Part shown: one piece after another, positions 63,350 through 64,000 of the stretch | Layout of the letters: each line of letters opens with the position of its first letter | How positions within the stretch are numbered: position 1 is the stretch's first letter | DNA from: Cyclobacterium sp. 1_MG-2023 | Lineage (GTDB): Bacteria > Bacteroidota > Bacteroidia > Cytophagales > Cyclobacteriaceae | Length of the DNA stretch: 64,000 nt | Assembly: GCF_030546805.1 (NCBI RefSeq) | Contig: NZ_JAUOPC010000002.1 | Location: 434,001 to 498,000, forward strand | Direction of reading: 5' to 3' | The notes under the pieces: model-generated | What the model was told of the DNA's origin: nothing | What the model saw: the letters and a program-made list of their open reading frames with translations, nothing else | Databases searched by the model: none | Translations under genes and position numbers: made by a program

Positions 63350-64000
63350 ATGAGAATATATCTAAAAACATGTGCTAATAAGGAGGGGGTAAGTTTTGGC
63401 CACACCCCTCAATTGGTTGGAACAATCCACAAGTGGATAGGTGAGCAGAATGATTATCATGGAAGTACTTCAATGTATTCTTTTTCTTGGCTCCAAGGAG
63501 GGAGGAAAGGGAATGAAGGGCTGTGTTTTCCTAAAGGAGCTAGTTTTTTTATCAGCGCATTTGACGAAATTCTATTGAAAAAAATCATTCAGGGTATTAT
63601 AGAAGAGCCGTCTTTATTTGCCGGAATGGTCGTCCAAGAAATTCGAATTCAACAAACTCCATGTTTTTCAGGTGGATCAGAATGTTTTAATGTGGCAAGC
63701 CCTGTCTTGGTAAAAGTTAAGGAAGGTGAACGAGTCAAACATTGTCTATATGATGATCCTGAAAGTAGTGAGGCCTTAACTCAATCTATGGTTAGAAAGT
63801 TGGAATTAGCAGGTATAGACTCTGCCGGGCTTTCTATCGCATTTGATCAAGATTATAGATCTGCTCATACTAAGTTGATTAATTATAAGGGTGTCAAAAA
63901 CAGGGCGAATGTATGTCCAGTACTTGTCAAAGGATCAAATGAGCAAATAGCATTTATCTGGAATGTAGGTATTGGCCATAGTACAGGGATTGGTTTTGGA
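63350..64000 (+). CDS. Second Cas6-like protein, truncated by the window edge
   Basis: The frame from ATG 63350 stays open to base 64000 (217 codons). It starts MRIYLKTCANKEG, has TIHKWIGEQNDYHG (H37 in the position of the Cas6 catalytic loop) and a central NVASPVLVKVKEGE strand like the second Cas6 RRM. It ends in IWNVGIGHSTGIGFG, a glycine-rich loop of the Cas6 type. It shares the fold but little sequence with the Cas6 just upstream (Cys-rich, shorter N-terminal domain). The stop probably lies within a few codons of the edge. It could be a second nuclease or an effector subunit using the Cas6 fold. Confidence 0.75.
   Translation, partial: MRIYLKTCANKEGVSFGHTPQLVGTIHKWIGEQNDYHGSTSMYSFSWLQGGRKGNEGLCFPKGASFFISAFDEILLKKIIQGIIEEPSLFAGMVVQEIRIQQTPCFSGGSECFNVASPVLVKVKEGERVKHCLYDDPESSEALTQSMVRKLELAGIDSAGLSIAFDQDYRSAHTKLINYKGVKNRANVCPVLVKGSNEQIAFIWNVGIGHSTGIGFG

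Overview
The window is a chromosomal segment of a marine-type Bacteroidota, most likely order Cytophagales and family Cyclobacteriaceae (Cyclobacterium/Algoriphagus/Echinicola-like). The inference rests on lineage-typical families (DUF4221, DUF5690, DUF6660 and DUF6786 proteins, a DUF294/CBS protein, a DUF1080 plus Gfo/Idh/MocA pair, a NEW3-ABC operon, an AddB-type nuclease with a 4Fe-4S tail), AT-rich intergenic DNA, scarce Shine-Dalgarno sites and TAnnTTTG-like promoter boxes. No taxonomic search was possible.

Bases 1-31300 are mostly core genome. They hold an AddB-like nuclease, an mlaEFD lipid-transport operon, aconitase, tRNA-Lys and tRNA-Arg, a CBS/DUF294 protein, a MATE pump, a two-component cluster (histidine kinase, Rcp1-like receiver, REC-PAS protein), a DEDDh exonuclease, dnaB, etfBA with a bifunctional nuclease, a CNT nucleoside transporter, a cyclophilin, a POT peptide transporter, dCMP deaminase, murB and an AstE/AspA-like metallopeptidase. 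Two unlisted mini-genes lie at 26955-27565: a 48-aa membrane protein and a 57-aa protein that is half Asp/Glu.

Bases 31300-41200 mix lineage lipoproteins with an SDR reductase, an ftsE/small protein/fructose-6-phosphate aldolase run, the SRP RNA, a Tat-exported Gfo/Idh/MocA oxidoreductase with a DUF1080 lipoprotein, and a glycerol acyltransferase.

Bases 41375-46440 form a candidate organophosphonate-utilisation locus. A minus-strand operon encodes an XRE-cupin regulator, a medium-chain dehydrogenase, a TIGR03364-like FAD oxidoreductase and a PhnX-like HAD hydrolase. Divergent from it is a DUF5690 transporter, and two palindromes lie in the shared intergenic region. A secreted nucleotide-pyrophosphatase-like enzyme and a DUF6786 lipoprotein follow. 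No transaminase, C-P lyase or phosphonate ABC importer is visible, and the dehydrogenase appears to have lost its structural-zinc cysteines.

Bases 49145-54560 are an accessory, decaying region. It contains a frameshifted gene relic, an inverted-repeat element, two tandem Uma2 nucleases that differ mainly in one internal segment, and two AT-rich lipoprotein genes. Bases 54560-62200 return to ordinary accessory genes: a LytTR regulator, a NEW3-ABC export operon, and a DUF6660 protein with a TonB-dependent receptor.

The right edge (62545-64000) is the start of a CRISPR-Cas locus. A complete Cas6 is followed 19 bases later by a second, divergent Cas6-like protein that runs off the window. No repeat array or other cas gene is inside the window. 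This tandem Cas6 arrangement and the phosphonate locus are the two most interesting systems here.
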